This document shows positions 13,932 through 26,900 of a stretch of DNA of 60,000 bases, piece by piece. The stretch spans positions 615,729 to 675,728 of the forward strand of contig NW_019091427.1 of the NCBI RefSeq assembly GCF_001949145.1, written 5' to 3'. Position 1 is the stretch's first letter. Each line of letters starts with the position of its first letter. This DNA comes from Acanthaster planci. Taxonomy: Eukaryota > Echinodermata > Asteroidea > Valvatida > Acanthasteridae. Under the pieces are notes generated by a model. That model saw only the letters and a program-made list of their open reading frames with translations, was not told the origin of the DNA and made no database searches. Made by a program: the position numbers and the translations under genes.

Positions 13932-14234
13932 CTCACTATTTTCCCAGGTAAGTTCCAGCTGATACCCTGGTAGGATGTCCGATCGGTTGTTGACATCCTC
14001 CAGGGCCATCAGAGCCGCGGGCAGACCGGCTTGCCCGCCGTCCCACGTCCCCCCAGTCATGGACATGGTGCTCCCGATAAACAGACTGGTCAGGCCGTCT
14101 CCGGAATCGGAGGAGCTGCTGGGGCTCTTGGAGCCACCACCACCCGCGGATGAGGTTGCCGCTCGGAGCTGGCCCGAAAGCGAGCTGACGAGCATGAGGA
14201 AAAGAAGGGGATGTCTAAATTCCCGCCACCGCAT
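13932..14234 (-). CDS. GABBR1: GABA-B receptor (GABBR1-like), first coding exon
   Basis: Encodes the N-terminus of a class C G-protein-coupled receptor for GABA. The family works at the plasma membrane as an obligate heterodimer signalling through Gi/o. The exon gives 101 residues. Residues 1-26 form a signal peptide (hydrophobic core LLFLMLVSSL). A low-complexity Gly/Ser linker follows at about 28-47. The start of the ligand-binding Venus-flytrap lobe spans about 49-101, with LFIG, the GGQAGLPAALMALEDVN block and DILPGYQLEL, all characteristic of GABBR1-type subunits. Translation starts at 14234; the exon ends in GAG followed by GTAAGC at 13931, phase 0. Downstream exons are not in the window, so intron 1 exceeds 13.9 kb. 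The gene is divergent from the ZNHIT6 homolog. It could be another GABBR paralog; the GABBR2 type fits less well. Confidence 0.85.
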
Positions 14235-14958
14235 GTTTAATTTCTGTCGGGGGCGACGACGACGATGGGGTATCGAGCTGGTAGACGGAGCGGACCGCCG
14301 ATGGAGTCAGGCCTCTACGGTGGGTTCAGGTCCGTGTGACTGTGAGATGACCAATTCACCTGGGTTACGCTATTGGAATGGTGACGCTGATTGATGGACC
14401 ACCCCTTGACCAAGTACTAAGTAGGCTTGCCAAGTCCACGTCTTCTCACGTTGATGACTAGCTCCACGAAGCGAACAGTTGATGTGGTGTGTCCTCTCTG
14501 GATGCTTTGCCGGATACTGATACAGATAACCGGTGGTGGGCCTAACGCCAGTTGCCGTTTTACTTCCAAAATGGTGTCGTCGCGACGAGCACTAAAGCCC
14601 AACGACTGGCATCAGGAACATCAGTGGGATTCGAGAACCACCTCACGACCTACCACACTCCAATCAAATATACCGCTAAAGCTAAAGACACTGACATAAT
14701 TCAACAGCGGTGATCCAGCTGACACCAACTGCAAACAACACAGGCAGTGGTTCCCACACAATATACAGTGAGGCGATTTCGCGCTGACTGGATCGCAAGC
14801 GCCGCGCGATCAACTGCCGCTCGAGCTTTTGCCGGCCAGCTACACACGTGAGCGGTCCATTTTAAACAGCGCCCTCTACACCGCTCTGGGTTAATCCACG
14901 ACCTTCGACATTTCACACACATCGTCTGCCCGACCACGCTGTGGGTGCTGCCGGTAGA
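14235..14958. promoter_or_regulatory. Candidate bidirectional promoter between GABBR1-like and ZNHIT6-like genes
   Basis: These 724 bp separate two divergent start codons. The sequence is richer in G+C and CpG than its surroundings (for example around 14261-14340 and 14780-14900) and must contain at least the 5' untranslated end of one gene. No TATA box or named factor site was assigned with confidence. The bidirectional role is inferred from layout. Confidence 0.45.
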
Positions 14959-14963
14959 ATGAG
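14959..14963 (+). CDS. ZNHIT6: ZNHIT6 exon 1: 5-base start microexon (ATG AG)
   Basis: ATG with A at -3 is followed by AG and the donor GTAAAT. This phase-2 end joins exactly to the zinc-finger exon, which begins with one codon-completing base, giving a protein that starts Met-Ser-Cys-Glu-Ile-Cys. The phase fit and position next to the divergent GABBR start support it. A different upstream first exon remains possible. Confidence 0.45.
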
Positions 14964-17900
14964 GTAAATATTCTTGAATTGCTCGATGATGTCGCAGTTT
15001 CATTGATCAAATATCGTCATATCTGTTGGATATAGATCTTCATGGTTGATTCTGGTTCAACAGAATCAACCACTGTCCTTTATAGACAAAGGTGTGCTTC
15101 GGCGTCCACATGGCAAATGATGGTCGTGATGGCGGCTGTGGACACAGTAAGACTTGTTGCTGATACCGCATAGCCTAGGCCTGGGTGATTTTGCACAATG
15201 GTAGAAAGGTATTGTGGCAAGGAAAAGGGGGCAGTGTTTGCTCCTTTTCCCTTCCCATAATGCCTTTCTACAATTGTGCAAAATCAATCACGTGGTATCA
15301 GCAATAAGGCTTTAGTTTCCACCCGGTACAAAATCTAGGCAACTCCAAGCACTCTTGTCTTGAGTCACTACTCTGTCGCGTCTGTGCTACTGCATGTGAC
15401 TCAGGGGTGATGCCATTTCCTAGGGACGAAATGCTATGTGTTTTTTCAATCCGGTTTTTGCGGTGAAACAATGGTCGAGATACCTTAACACAAAATCCAC
15501 TTTTTCAGCCAAATGTTCCCGTGAAAGCCGAGTCCTACAGCTCTTAAACATGCCCGCATAGCCGTTTCAGCCCATGAGACCGACTACATGTATTTATTGA
15601 AAAATCTGACATTTTTACCCACTGATCCCTGTCGTCTGCCCAACACCAATGGCCGCGTCGTTCTTACTGTCCATGTTTATCACATGGCGCATGCGTCGGG
15701 CCAGCCAATGGCTAAGCTTGCTGTGCATTTCGCTTCAACCGTTTTTGGGGGCGGAGGATTGCATCTTGTTTTCCTTGCATCACTGAGTATACTCCCCCCC
15801 CATCAAGGTGTCAAGTTAATAACACCCGTACCCACCAGGTCCATGATTAAAAGTAATTGAGCGAACATTCATGAGGGATTGAAGCAAATGATGCAAGGCG
15901 TATACCTAAAATTCAGCTAAACCAGAGAAAAAGGGGTATTTTCTGGGGCTGGCAACAATTTGTGTGCACAAATTATTTGTCAATTATAACCCACTACACC
16001 TGTCAAGCTTGTTCCACAACCATGGCTCAGTGCGAACACTCGGCCCTATGTTTGCTTCATGAATATGATTGCTCAATGCCAACATCACACATGACCTCAC
16101 ACTTACATAACGGATCAAGTGGTATATGGTTGCACTGCCGTGATTGCCGCGAGACAAATACACTGTATCAATTATGGTTTTGGTTGGATGTAAAACGTGC
16201 ATCGCCTCTGATTTATATTTTGTCCACAGACATCAACATACCTCAAGTAAAACATGGCTTCATTTCTACAATATAAGTCTTTTGTAGTGCTGTAGAGGCC
16301 TCCAGAATTATTCTGCCTTTTCAAAGTTTAAACCCAAAAGATATAACCAGATGAAGAGTTGTCACAGAATACTGTATGGATGGAATATAATATTAGCACC
16401 ACTGAATGACAGTTAATATGACTGTTACGCCTAAACTATGGCCTCGGTCCCAACTACCAGTATAGTTTCGGTGGTCCCAACTACAGTGGGGACCGGCCCG
16501 ACTATACATGTACATGTATGTAGTTAGGACAGGCCCACCTACAGTTGGGGTTGTGGCCATAATTTGGGCGTAACATGACCATTGACTTTCGTTTGCTTTT
16601 AATCTGTATCAGGTACTGTACATCTCACAAACTTTTAAAAATAATGTTAGCATGTCTCAGTCATGTTTCTGTTGGGAGCAATTGGTTGTTCAGCATGAAA
16701 ACACAATTGCGATGAGTTGGTTTTGTATGTAATCTCTGACTTTACTTTGAAACAGTCTTCCAGAACCGCTGTTGCTGTTTATAAAATTATCGACAAATGG
16801 TGCAACAAGATTAACAGATAGCACAAAGATTGAGTGATCAAGCAGATCGACCGATTGCACCCACCCAAACAAGTCTGCAACTGATTTTGTGTTATGTCAT
16901 GTCGTTACAATATAGAGTATAGGTATTAACGCAAAATAACTCGGTTCCTCATAAGCTCTCTTCTCTGTATCGATATACAGCTGTGAGATCTGTGAGCAGG
17001 TTAAAACCAAGTATACATGTCCACGATGCAGCGTAAAGACGTGCAGGTAGGCTACATTTGATGAATGAATATTATTTTTGGCTATATCAACTTTTTTGGT
17101 GCCATTTTAGTGTTCTCCCCCCCCCGACGCCACCCCACCGACTGGTCTGTATCATAAACGCAGTCAAATTCAACTTGACAATGTGCTATTCAACTTTCAA
17201 ACTGTCAATCTGATTCAATTTGCCAAGCATGTGTTTGTTTTATCATTAGTAGAGTTTTTTCCCTAAGAATTTTGAAAGAAAAATTCAAATTTACGAAAAC
17301 CTTACCTTCCTACAACAGCTCAGACTTTGCCGTCTATTGAAATATTTGGATATTCAATTGATTAGTGAGTATTATTTTCACATCTTAATATTCCAAGATG
17401 AAAAATTAATACAATAAGAGGAAAAGATAAACTGTTTGGTGACAAAATGACATTCTAAAAGCGGATTTTATGATGTTACAAGTAATCTTAAATGTAGGGG
17501 ATGCACAGTCTTGATTCCTGCACAAATTTATTGTATTCCCTCTTGAGTTGATTATCGTACAAGTGGATTTCATTCAAAGTCAAATCAACTCAGGATGGAG
17601 TGCAATAAATTTGCACAGGATCCAAGAGTGGGATGAACATGGCCAATAGTAATGTCGAAATTTTACTTACATGTACAGTTCCTTCAATTTTTTTTATTAA
17701 ACCTATGATTTGTGATCTTGCCGGGACCAAGGGAATAATCACCAATTAGGGTTAACCACTTCCTGTCGGGAATTCTGGATCCGGACACGTATGCGTGGCC
17801 GGGGTCTCCGAACTCGGACAAAGGGAACAGGGACTTGTAACAAAAGACCAGGCTGCTGGGCATTACCGACATTTTTTCACTCTCAAAAGTGGAGATAATC

Positions 17901-20900
17901 CAGCCTTGTTTTGAAACAGTATACCACGGTTTGGGGCATTTAGAGCGAGCGGATTACCACCGGGGACAAAAGTGCTCCACCACCGCAGCGATGAGCCACA
18001 CAGCACCGCTGTACGCTAATCTGGCCCCTATTGAAAAGAGGTCAGCAGCGACTTAGCCAGGTTTGTGAACCAAAGAAAATTTTTTCTTTTTACAAGGCTG
18101 CAGGTCTGGCTGAAATACTCGGGCATCAATAGATTTTATCTGTCAGGCTAGAGTGGAGACCAGACAATTCTTCGTGTGGGTATAAGTGTGCAGTAAATGA
18201 AGAAAGGAATTTTTAAAGAATTTTGAAAACAGAAAAAAATGATAAATATCCGGCCCCAGCATCATCAACGTTGATAACAGGAAGTGGTTAAGCACCAGTT
18301 GGACTTACAGTTTCCTTCTATAACGAGGGGACAGGCCCCTGTCTTGAATCCCATCAAGGTAAAACAAGACACAGATTTGCATATGCGTGTACATGTATCT
18401 TGCTTTTGTTTTTTTTTTTGGGTCGAGATTCGGTACAACAGACTAGATTCAAACCAAACCATCCATCATTGGTTGGTGTTGCCTGAGCTACAGTTAACCA
18501 TAGCGGCCGCTCGCACTTGCCCAAAGATTTACTCTTCTGTCTCCAACTTTATTGTCTCTGCAGCCTTCACTGTGTAAAGAGGCACAAGGCCTCCACCAAC
18601 TGTAGTGGAGTCCGTGACAAGACCGCCTACGTGTCTGTTAAGGACTTCACAGACCGGCATCTACTCAGCGGTAGGCTTTCACACTTGCAATATTCCTTAC
18701 ACTCAGTGGGTCTGTTTTCCCCACGGATTACCGGTACATGTTGCTATGCAGGCAAACATCAAGGAAAAAAGATTTATGAACTGTGCATATTTCACCTTCA
18801 AGCCTTTAACAGTTCACGGCACCAAGACATTTTATAACTCGATGTTTGATATTTGACTCTCTTCCTTCCCTGTGCTTGGCCTTTGCAAAGGATAAACAAC
18901 CTCTTCAGCTCGTTGGAGACTCTAATCTGAAGTGTTTACAATACCCTTTTCCTTTGCATCATCACAGACATCTGTCTCGTCATGTTTCCATAAGCTTTCC
19001 CCCTCCCGTCACAATCTGCTCTTACTGAGCTAATGTTACCAACTTACTGCATAAGGGGAACGTGTTATATGTGCGTAATAGTTTGTATTGCAAGAGCATT
19101 ATCTGCAGTCCATTTGTCAGAACTGGTATGAAATTTTAGTGTGGATGTCATCCTCGGAATTCTGCATTTTGTGTATGCTATAAATCACGTAAAGTCTGTT
19201 TAGCCATTTCTGTCAGTGGAAAGCCCGGCACATGGCCAGTTTTAACAAGTTGACTGCCAACTACATGTATGAATATAGTCGTAGTCACAGGCGTACCGGA
19301 TTCCCACTAGGAGTATACTCATGTGAAATGAAAGGCTTTTGTGTTGTAAATTGAATACGCCAGCATCACCAAAGAACTCAACAAATACGCTGCTGGCAGT
19401 GTTGAGGACATTCATCCCTGACATGTTCAAATAGGCACCTGGAAGGTACCAGCACCTATTAAATATGCGCGCATGCGTACAGTGCTTGGCGAATCGGAAT
19501 ATCCGTTTGAAATTCTGCGCGGTATTCAACGTGTTAAACACTTGATAAAGCGCCGACCAGCTGTGTTCCACCTCATGCAGTACACTGGAAACGTGCACCA
19601 GTCCCCGCGTAAGGAGGTTGTTTACAACTGCTTGCAAAACAGCGAGAGGCACACACCGTAACATCCATAGAGAGGTTGGAAAACAATGAATTAAAATTGA
19701 ATAAAATCATTGAAAATTCACAAATTTGGGAACTTGTTTTGACTTTCCGACTCACAAGGTATTTATGAATGGGAGTACCTAATAGGTGAATGGCTGCCGA
19801 TAATGCCTTGGTGAATGGTGAGGGGCAATATCAGCATCCATTCTCCTGAGCTGATCTTAACCCTAACTGCCAAGCATATTGTTTGGCTTACACTACAAAG
19901 TACTACAGTAATAGTCTGAGCCTGAAGGACCTAGCACTACAGATTACTACTTCTGGCTAGGTTACTTCCATTGTTACTTGTACAGAGAACAATAAAGCCA
20001 TGCATTCATAGTGCCACAGCACTGTATGGAAAATTGTCTTATCTATTGTATCTTACGGCTTCACAGAACAATAAAGTCATGTCCTCTTACTAGCGACAGC
20101 ACTGATTACTACATTTTACTACAAGTAGTAATTTGTAGTATTATGTAGGGTTAGGGTTAAACAAATGCTTACACATAAGACTGATCAAGCTTATTATGCA
20201 TTATGCTTTGTGTACACAGCATGAGATTTGACCCAGCTTTTATAAATTATCCAACAAGAATGCTGTAAAAATCAGTCTGTACGAGAATGCTAAAACTCTG
20301 TTTTCTTTTATTTGGGATGTAAAGATAATTTCAGGAAGTTTTCGGGCAAATCTGAATTGGGTCGCGTGGAAGGGTCTTTGAATTTGCACTGAATGACCCA
20401 TCGGTTAAGTTCACTGTACATGGAAGAAAGCGAAGCGCGTTCAACCCACCGCTATCACATCTGACATTAGCAAGTCTTGCATCTAACTACCCTCATAGCC
20501 TCAACGCGCAAACATTATTGTTTCGACACGAGTGCCGTTACAACTCCTTACAAGAGATGGCATCCTCGGTTTCCATTCACTTGTCCTTCTCTGACACTGA
20601 TCCTGTATAGATCCCACTTTTTCCCCCCCCCCCAACCTTACCAATGAAAAGTCTCCGATCGGCGTGATGCGTCCCCAGGGCACAGACTAAGACGCAACGT
20701 GCTGCGATATGTGAAAAAGGATGAGAACATCAAAGCCCTTGATCTTGTTTTTGAGGCATCTACGTGACACAGGCAGTGTAAACCTAAACGATTACTGTTA
20801 TCTTTTAAGTGTAACTCTTGCTAGTGGTTTATCGTTTATCGTCTCATACCAGAGACTATCTGTGGTTGTATATAAATTTTCCACTTTGAGCAAAACAACT

Positions 20901-23900
20901 CAGCTCTCGGTGTAGTTTTGTGGGTGGTTAGACTATTGACATCGGTACCATGGTTCAAATTTCTGGGAAAAACATCTTGTAGACTACACAGTTACATATA
21001 GTAGACTTTTGTAGCTGTGCAAGACTTTTGCCAAAATAAAATGAAAGACATGTTTGTACACATACATGTAGAAAACGTTGTTTGTGAAAAACGTTAAGCA
21101 AGTAATGTACCATGCAAGAACTCTGCCTTTCATTGTTACTAATGGTGAATACAATCTAGAAGTTCCATCAGAGACTGAAATGGTCAAACAATTATGTCCT
21201 CGCATGGAGCATTCGACACGATTTATGATCAGTAGCATGTAAAAACAACAAGAAACATTTTGTTACATGGTCACAAAAAACACTTAACCCTTACTGAAAT
21301 CAACCCAGCTATCCACTGGCTGTGTAAATCATTGCAGCAAGATAATATACGTTGGGTACGGGCAAACCGTTATATATAATTAACATCTCCCCAACGCAAA
21401 AATACATCTTGAAAATTGCAGCAAGAGTTTGTACATGGTACACAGTGGTCATTAAATTCCTTAAAAATCTTTCCATTTTATTGTGGTCATGAAATTCCTG
21501 GAAAAGTCATAAAATGTTTGTGGAAATGTGAATAAAGGCATTAAAAGTCATTAAATTTTTATTTCTTACATCTTGTATTTGACATATTTGATAATTGTGT
21601 TGAGTTTTCAAGACACGTTTTAGTGTTTTGCATTAAGCACACCAATCTGCCAACCACGGGCAGTTATTATAAAATAACTTATAAAAGTCATTAGGCCTAA
21701 CGGTCCTGCACATCATATGGCTTACAGGACTCGGTACTACAAAATACTACATAATAGTCTGAGCCTGTAAGGCCCAAGAGCTACAAATCACTGCTTCTGG
21801 CTAGGGCTTTTTTCATTGTTATTCATACAGACAATAAAGCCATGCATTCATAGTGCCGCAGCACTGTATGGTACATTGTCTTATCTATTGTATTTTATGG
21901 CTTCTGAGAACAATGAGGTCATGTCCTCTTACAAGCGACTGCGCTGTATACTTCAGTAATGTTTAGTTCTATGTACTTTTAGGGTTAATTCATACTCTTT
22001 GAAGTTTGGAGGGGGGGTCTTGACATTATGAACCCTGTAAGTATTTCCCACAGCCATTGTCACTTTTCTTTTTCACTTCCGCAACGGTTTGCCTTCAGCG
22101 ACTCCCTCGTGTTTTTATTCAATAGCACGTCTCATATTGAGCGCACCAGGAACATATTTAGAGAATTCATAAAACAGGAGCTTGCTGTTTTTACGACCAA
22201 TTAATGACAGGTGTTATGGTTGTGTCATGGCCACCGTTATGAACACAACCCTCTTCTAACCCAGTCTCTCCCCTCCTCAAGCAGTTCATTTCATGTTCTC
22301 TTTCCAAAGCTGGATTGCTTATTATTCAGCTGTTTTCAGACTTCTTGCTGTTTTGTTTTAATGGCGCTTGCAGCAACTCAGGCTATTTGCGCCAATAACT
22401 GTACGTTTACTTATACACTTTATTAATCAGTAACACATTACGGAGTTAGGAAGAAAGTCCAGTTTTAGAGGCAGGAGGAAACCGGAGTACCCGGNNNNNN
22501 NNNNNNNNNNNNNNNNNNNNNNNNNNNNNNNNNNNNNNNNNNNNNNNNNNNNNNNNNNNNNNNNNNNNNNNNNNNNNNNNNNNNNNNNNNNNNNNNNNNN
22601 NNNNNNNNNNNNNNNNNNNNNNNNNNNNNNNNNNNNNNNNNNNNNNNNNNNNNNNNNNNNNNNNNNNNNNNNNNNNNNNNNNNCCTTTCTTTTCTTTGTT
22701 CACGTCACAGCTGCACTTTTGTTGTCAAACTGTAGATGGCTAGCCCAGACAAGCAAATAAGTCATAATTGAGAGAGTTTAGCATGCTCAGTGCTGGTGTG
22801 GTGCTTTTTAGAAAGTAAAAAAGAGCAAAAAGAATGACGATACTACCGCTGTGAATACAGAAAGCATTAAATGTGCCATGTTAGTCACAAAATTTTCAAA
22901 CTGTAGGAAAAGTATACCTGGATGCATAATTTCCCCAAACACTTTTATTTTCATTTGAATTGTTTTAACTTGGCCTGTTTACACTGTTATGGAGTGATTG
23001 TCACCATCTTAGACTCGACAGTGCTTGTCATTGCTTTATTTGTGGTCTTTCTTGAAATCACCAGACTACAGGTTCTTGGAGGATGTTGATCGCAAAGCCT
23101 ACAGCGCCATCACTGATGATACGCCCGGGTGGCATCCATACAAGAAAAAGGTAAGTCCCGGATTGGATGAGGTTTGGCGTTACACTGGCAATGGGGCATA
23201 CTCAAATGTCAACTTCAGAGCACACCCTGGAGGAAGTTTAGAATAAACATGACGTGCCCTTTTGAAAGGTGACAGAGGTCACAACATGATCTGCATGTAT
23301 GGCTGGAAAGCCTTTTTGGACATTTGGACCTCCATAGCATGGACATTCCCGGAAAGGAAACAATTAATAGACGCAGGTTCTTATGATTCCTGCTTATCCA
23401 GGAGAGTGTTTAAAATATGCATGGCCCCTTCTAGCAAAGGGTTGTATAATTTGCAAAATAAATTATTCACCAGGCTGAAAAGACAAGTTAAAACTCTATT
23501 GCGTGGCCTCTTTCTAGAATGTGAGTCAATTTGCATATTCTCAAGATGCGGCAATTGAAAAAAGGAGCAAAAAAACGAAGACAGCCTTTCAAATCTCTGA
23601 TCATCATATCATGTCAACTTTGTGTAAATGTAGAAGTGTTGAATCTGGCAATCTACTTATCGGGAGCTATTTTGTCAAGCAGAATTTATGACTTGGATAA
23701 GATCAAAGCCAATCACGAGAGTGTGAATTGCCGAAGATTAAAGGACTGAATATTCAGTTTTAATTTTGCTTGATTCACAGTTCAATCAACTGCGAAATTT
23801 GTGTCAATCTCGCAGCACATCTCTGAAACTCCTCCCCCCGTCCTTCAGTCGACACAAAGAAAACACCACCTGGGTCAACAAGAGGTCAGTAAAGCTTGGC

Positions 23901-26900
23901 ATCTCAGAGATACTTGGCATTGTGCCCTTTGTGTAAATCATGCCAAAATTTCACAGGCTTCCCTCAGGCAAATTTGAAATAGCAGCAAAAATTTTACCCT
24001 GTAGTAACCCATTTTTTTTTTCATGCCAATGGTCAGTGTCGGTAAATATTCACCCTTTGGTGACGGTGACATCTGAAAGCCAGGGGCTGTATGCAAAGTT
24101 TTTGTTCACCAAGAAAGTCCTTCGTTCTGTCATAGGATCTCTTGCTTGGTGAGGCAAGTTTGTTAACCAAGAAAATCTTTCATTTCATCATAGGCAGTCT
24201 TGCTTGGTGAGGCAAGTTGAAAAAATAAATCATCCATGCACCGCAAATCAATTGTGAGAATCAATTGTTCACAAGGAAGTTCCTTTGTTTTGTCATAGAC
24301 TGTCTTGCTTATAGTTAGGCAGGGTTAGAATATGAACATGCACTGTAAGATTGTGAGAGTTTGGTGCATGTGGTTAACTTGTACAAATATTCCTTTTTTG
24401 GCCATAGATGTCGCACACAAATCCAGCCTGAGTGCTTTGTCTCCACCTTTATTTTTTTTTTATCTTTTTGCATTTTAAAGTCAGGGTTTTGCTCTCTTTT
24501 CATAAAATGGAGAGTGAAAAAATTCATCCTTCCTCTCTGGTAGGACAGCCTAGAGTTTTTGATCTGCCGCTAATTTAACATTCTGAATGATTGAAAAGGC
24601 CTATAAGTTGGAAAGAGGAATTTTCAGCTTGCCAAAAAAAAAAATTACATTATGCTTGGCACGCAATGGCCAGACGAGTTGGAGTCTTTTTCAGAAATGG
24701 ATTTTTTTGTCACCCGGTTGTCAACTTCCTCTCCTCTGCCGTGAGCACTTTTGGACTGGAAATCGCCTTTTCATCCGAGTCGCTCTGGCGCTTTCCGGCG
24801 CAATTACGGCCCACTCATGCGTTTACCCTCTAACCCTAATGCATTTCTCCGTGATGCACACCGAAAAATGGTCTTGAGATGGGACTCCCTTTGTATTCTG
24901 GACCCGATTTCACCGAAAGACTGCATGCAAGGATATTATGACCTACGAATCATTAGCCACTGCACTTTGAACAGTCACAAACTAGACTTTCATATCAAAC
25001 CTTTTATTTCTTTTTTTTTTTCTGGAATAATGCTTTGGGGGATTTTGTAAGCATATTTGTCATTGAGAGTGTTTTTGCTCTACTGTGAGAAGGAGGCCCA
25101 CAATTACCAACTTCAAATGATAGCTCGATTTTTGTTTGTTTTGTATAAAGCCAAACCAAAAACTGTTCTACATTGCACTTTCTAGTACATGTACTCAGAA
25201 TCTGAAAACAGAGTAGAAGGGTAAATCGGTTGGTAAGTAGGTCAGTTGGTTGGTCAGTCAGTGTAAACTGGTTAGAAATAACTGCTTAAAATAACAACAG
25301 CAAGAGAGGTCAGGTGACATTTGTTTCAAATGAAATGAACAATTTTCTTTCTGCGTTTCCAATTTCACAGTTCCCCAAATTTTCTCCCAAAAACTTTAGG
25401 GTTGCACTGTCAAAATAGGGTAGGCTCTAATTTAGCTCTGAGCATATACCATATGACGTTAACTACGTATAATTTCATTGCTGAATGGCAGAACCTAACA
25501 TTGACATTTACATGTACAGTCTCTTCCCCCCCCCNTTTTTTTTTTCTGGAATAATGCTTTGGGGGATTTTGTAAGCACATTTGTCATTGAGAGTGTTTTT
25601 GCTCTACTGTGAGAAGGAGGCCCACAATTACCAACTTCAAATGATAGCTCGATTTTTGTTTGTTTTGTATAAAGCCAAACCAAAAACTGTTCTACACTGC
25701 ACTTTCTAGTACATGTACTCGGAATCTGAAAACAGAGTAGAAGGGTAAATCGGTTGGTAAGTAGGTCAGTCGGTTGGTCAGTCGGTTGGTCAGTCAGTGT
25801 AAACTGGTTAGAAATAACTGCTTAAAATAACAACAGCAAGATAGGTCAGGTGACATTTGTTTCAAATGAAATGAACAATTTTCTTTCTGCGTTTCCAATT
25901 TCACAGTTCCCCAAATTTTCTTCCAAAAACTTTAGGGTTGCACTGTCAAAATAGGGTAGGCTCTAATTTAGCTCTGAGCATATACTATATGACGTTAACT
26001 ATGTATAATTTCGTTGCTGAATGGCAGAACTTAACATTGACATTTACATGTACAGTCTCCTCCCCCCCCCAAAAAAAAATTAAGCCCAAATTCCTGACCA
26101 CTCTATAACCAGAAGCACATATGTTCCTGTATAACAGTTTCTTCGTAAGATGTACATGTGCACGCGGTGAGTCTTTAGTCATTAACCACTCCGTGCCGGG
26201 GTACCCGGAACCGGAGACGTTGGCTTTATATATGTGCAAAGCCAGGGTGCCCAAAATCAGACGAAGGAGTTTAGCCTTGTAGCAAAAGACCATACTTGGA
26301 ACAAATGACAGGGCTGCTGGGGACTGTCAACATTTTGTCAGTTGTCAATAGCAAAGGAAATCCGTCATTGTTTTGAATGATTATACCACTGTTTGTGGCA
26401 TTCGGCGCAAGCGGATTACCACCGGGGACAAAAGCACTCCAGGGATGAGCAATACAATACCGCTGCATGCTAATCTGTTCTGCATTTGCAAAGACGCCAG
26501 CAGTGCACTGGGCCAGTTTCGGGAACAAAAGAAAATTACGTAACACCGCACAGTCTGGGCTCTCTTTACAAGGCAGCAGGCCTGGCTAAAATACTCAATA
26601 TGTCAATAGATGTTGTCTGTCAGATTAGAGTAGCCACCAGACAGTCATTGTTGTCGGTGTAAATGTCCAGTAAATGAAGATATGAATTTTTGAAGAATTT
26701 TTGAATTGGAAAATGTTGAATATTCCCCGGAAATATGTCATGCAACTTTCAATTAAACCTTCAGTATATGGTTAAATAACTGTTAAAAAACATGTGTACA
26801 AGTCAACGTTTTGCCATTCTGTTTCAATGCTGTGAAGTGAAGAGGAAAATGAATCCAGATTGATTTCATTTAAAAAAATTTCCTGGAATTTCCCCTTTAG

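Larger units (their letters stand above)
14964..16980 (+). other. ZNHIT6 intron 1 (inferred)
   Basis: Holds a short perfect hairpin (15043-15072) and two foldback elements (15153-15308 and 16423-16576). Open frames at 15588-15860 and 15962-16276 match no known family. Confidence 0.45.
18671..23064 (+). other. ZNHIT6 intron 3
   Basis: Holds a pair of about 275-bp direct repeats (19881-20160 and 21715-21988), an ATTAAA-rich low-complexity patch near 21440-21570 and an N gap at 22495-22683. The sequence entering the gap carries CCGGAGTACCCGG, a repetitive-looking motif. No other exon recognised. Confidence 0.8.

Noticed and set aside
20140-20160. TAGGGTTAGGGTTAAAC as an interstitial telomere sequence
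   Set aside because: Only two units; not enough to claim telomeric origin.
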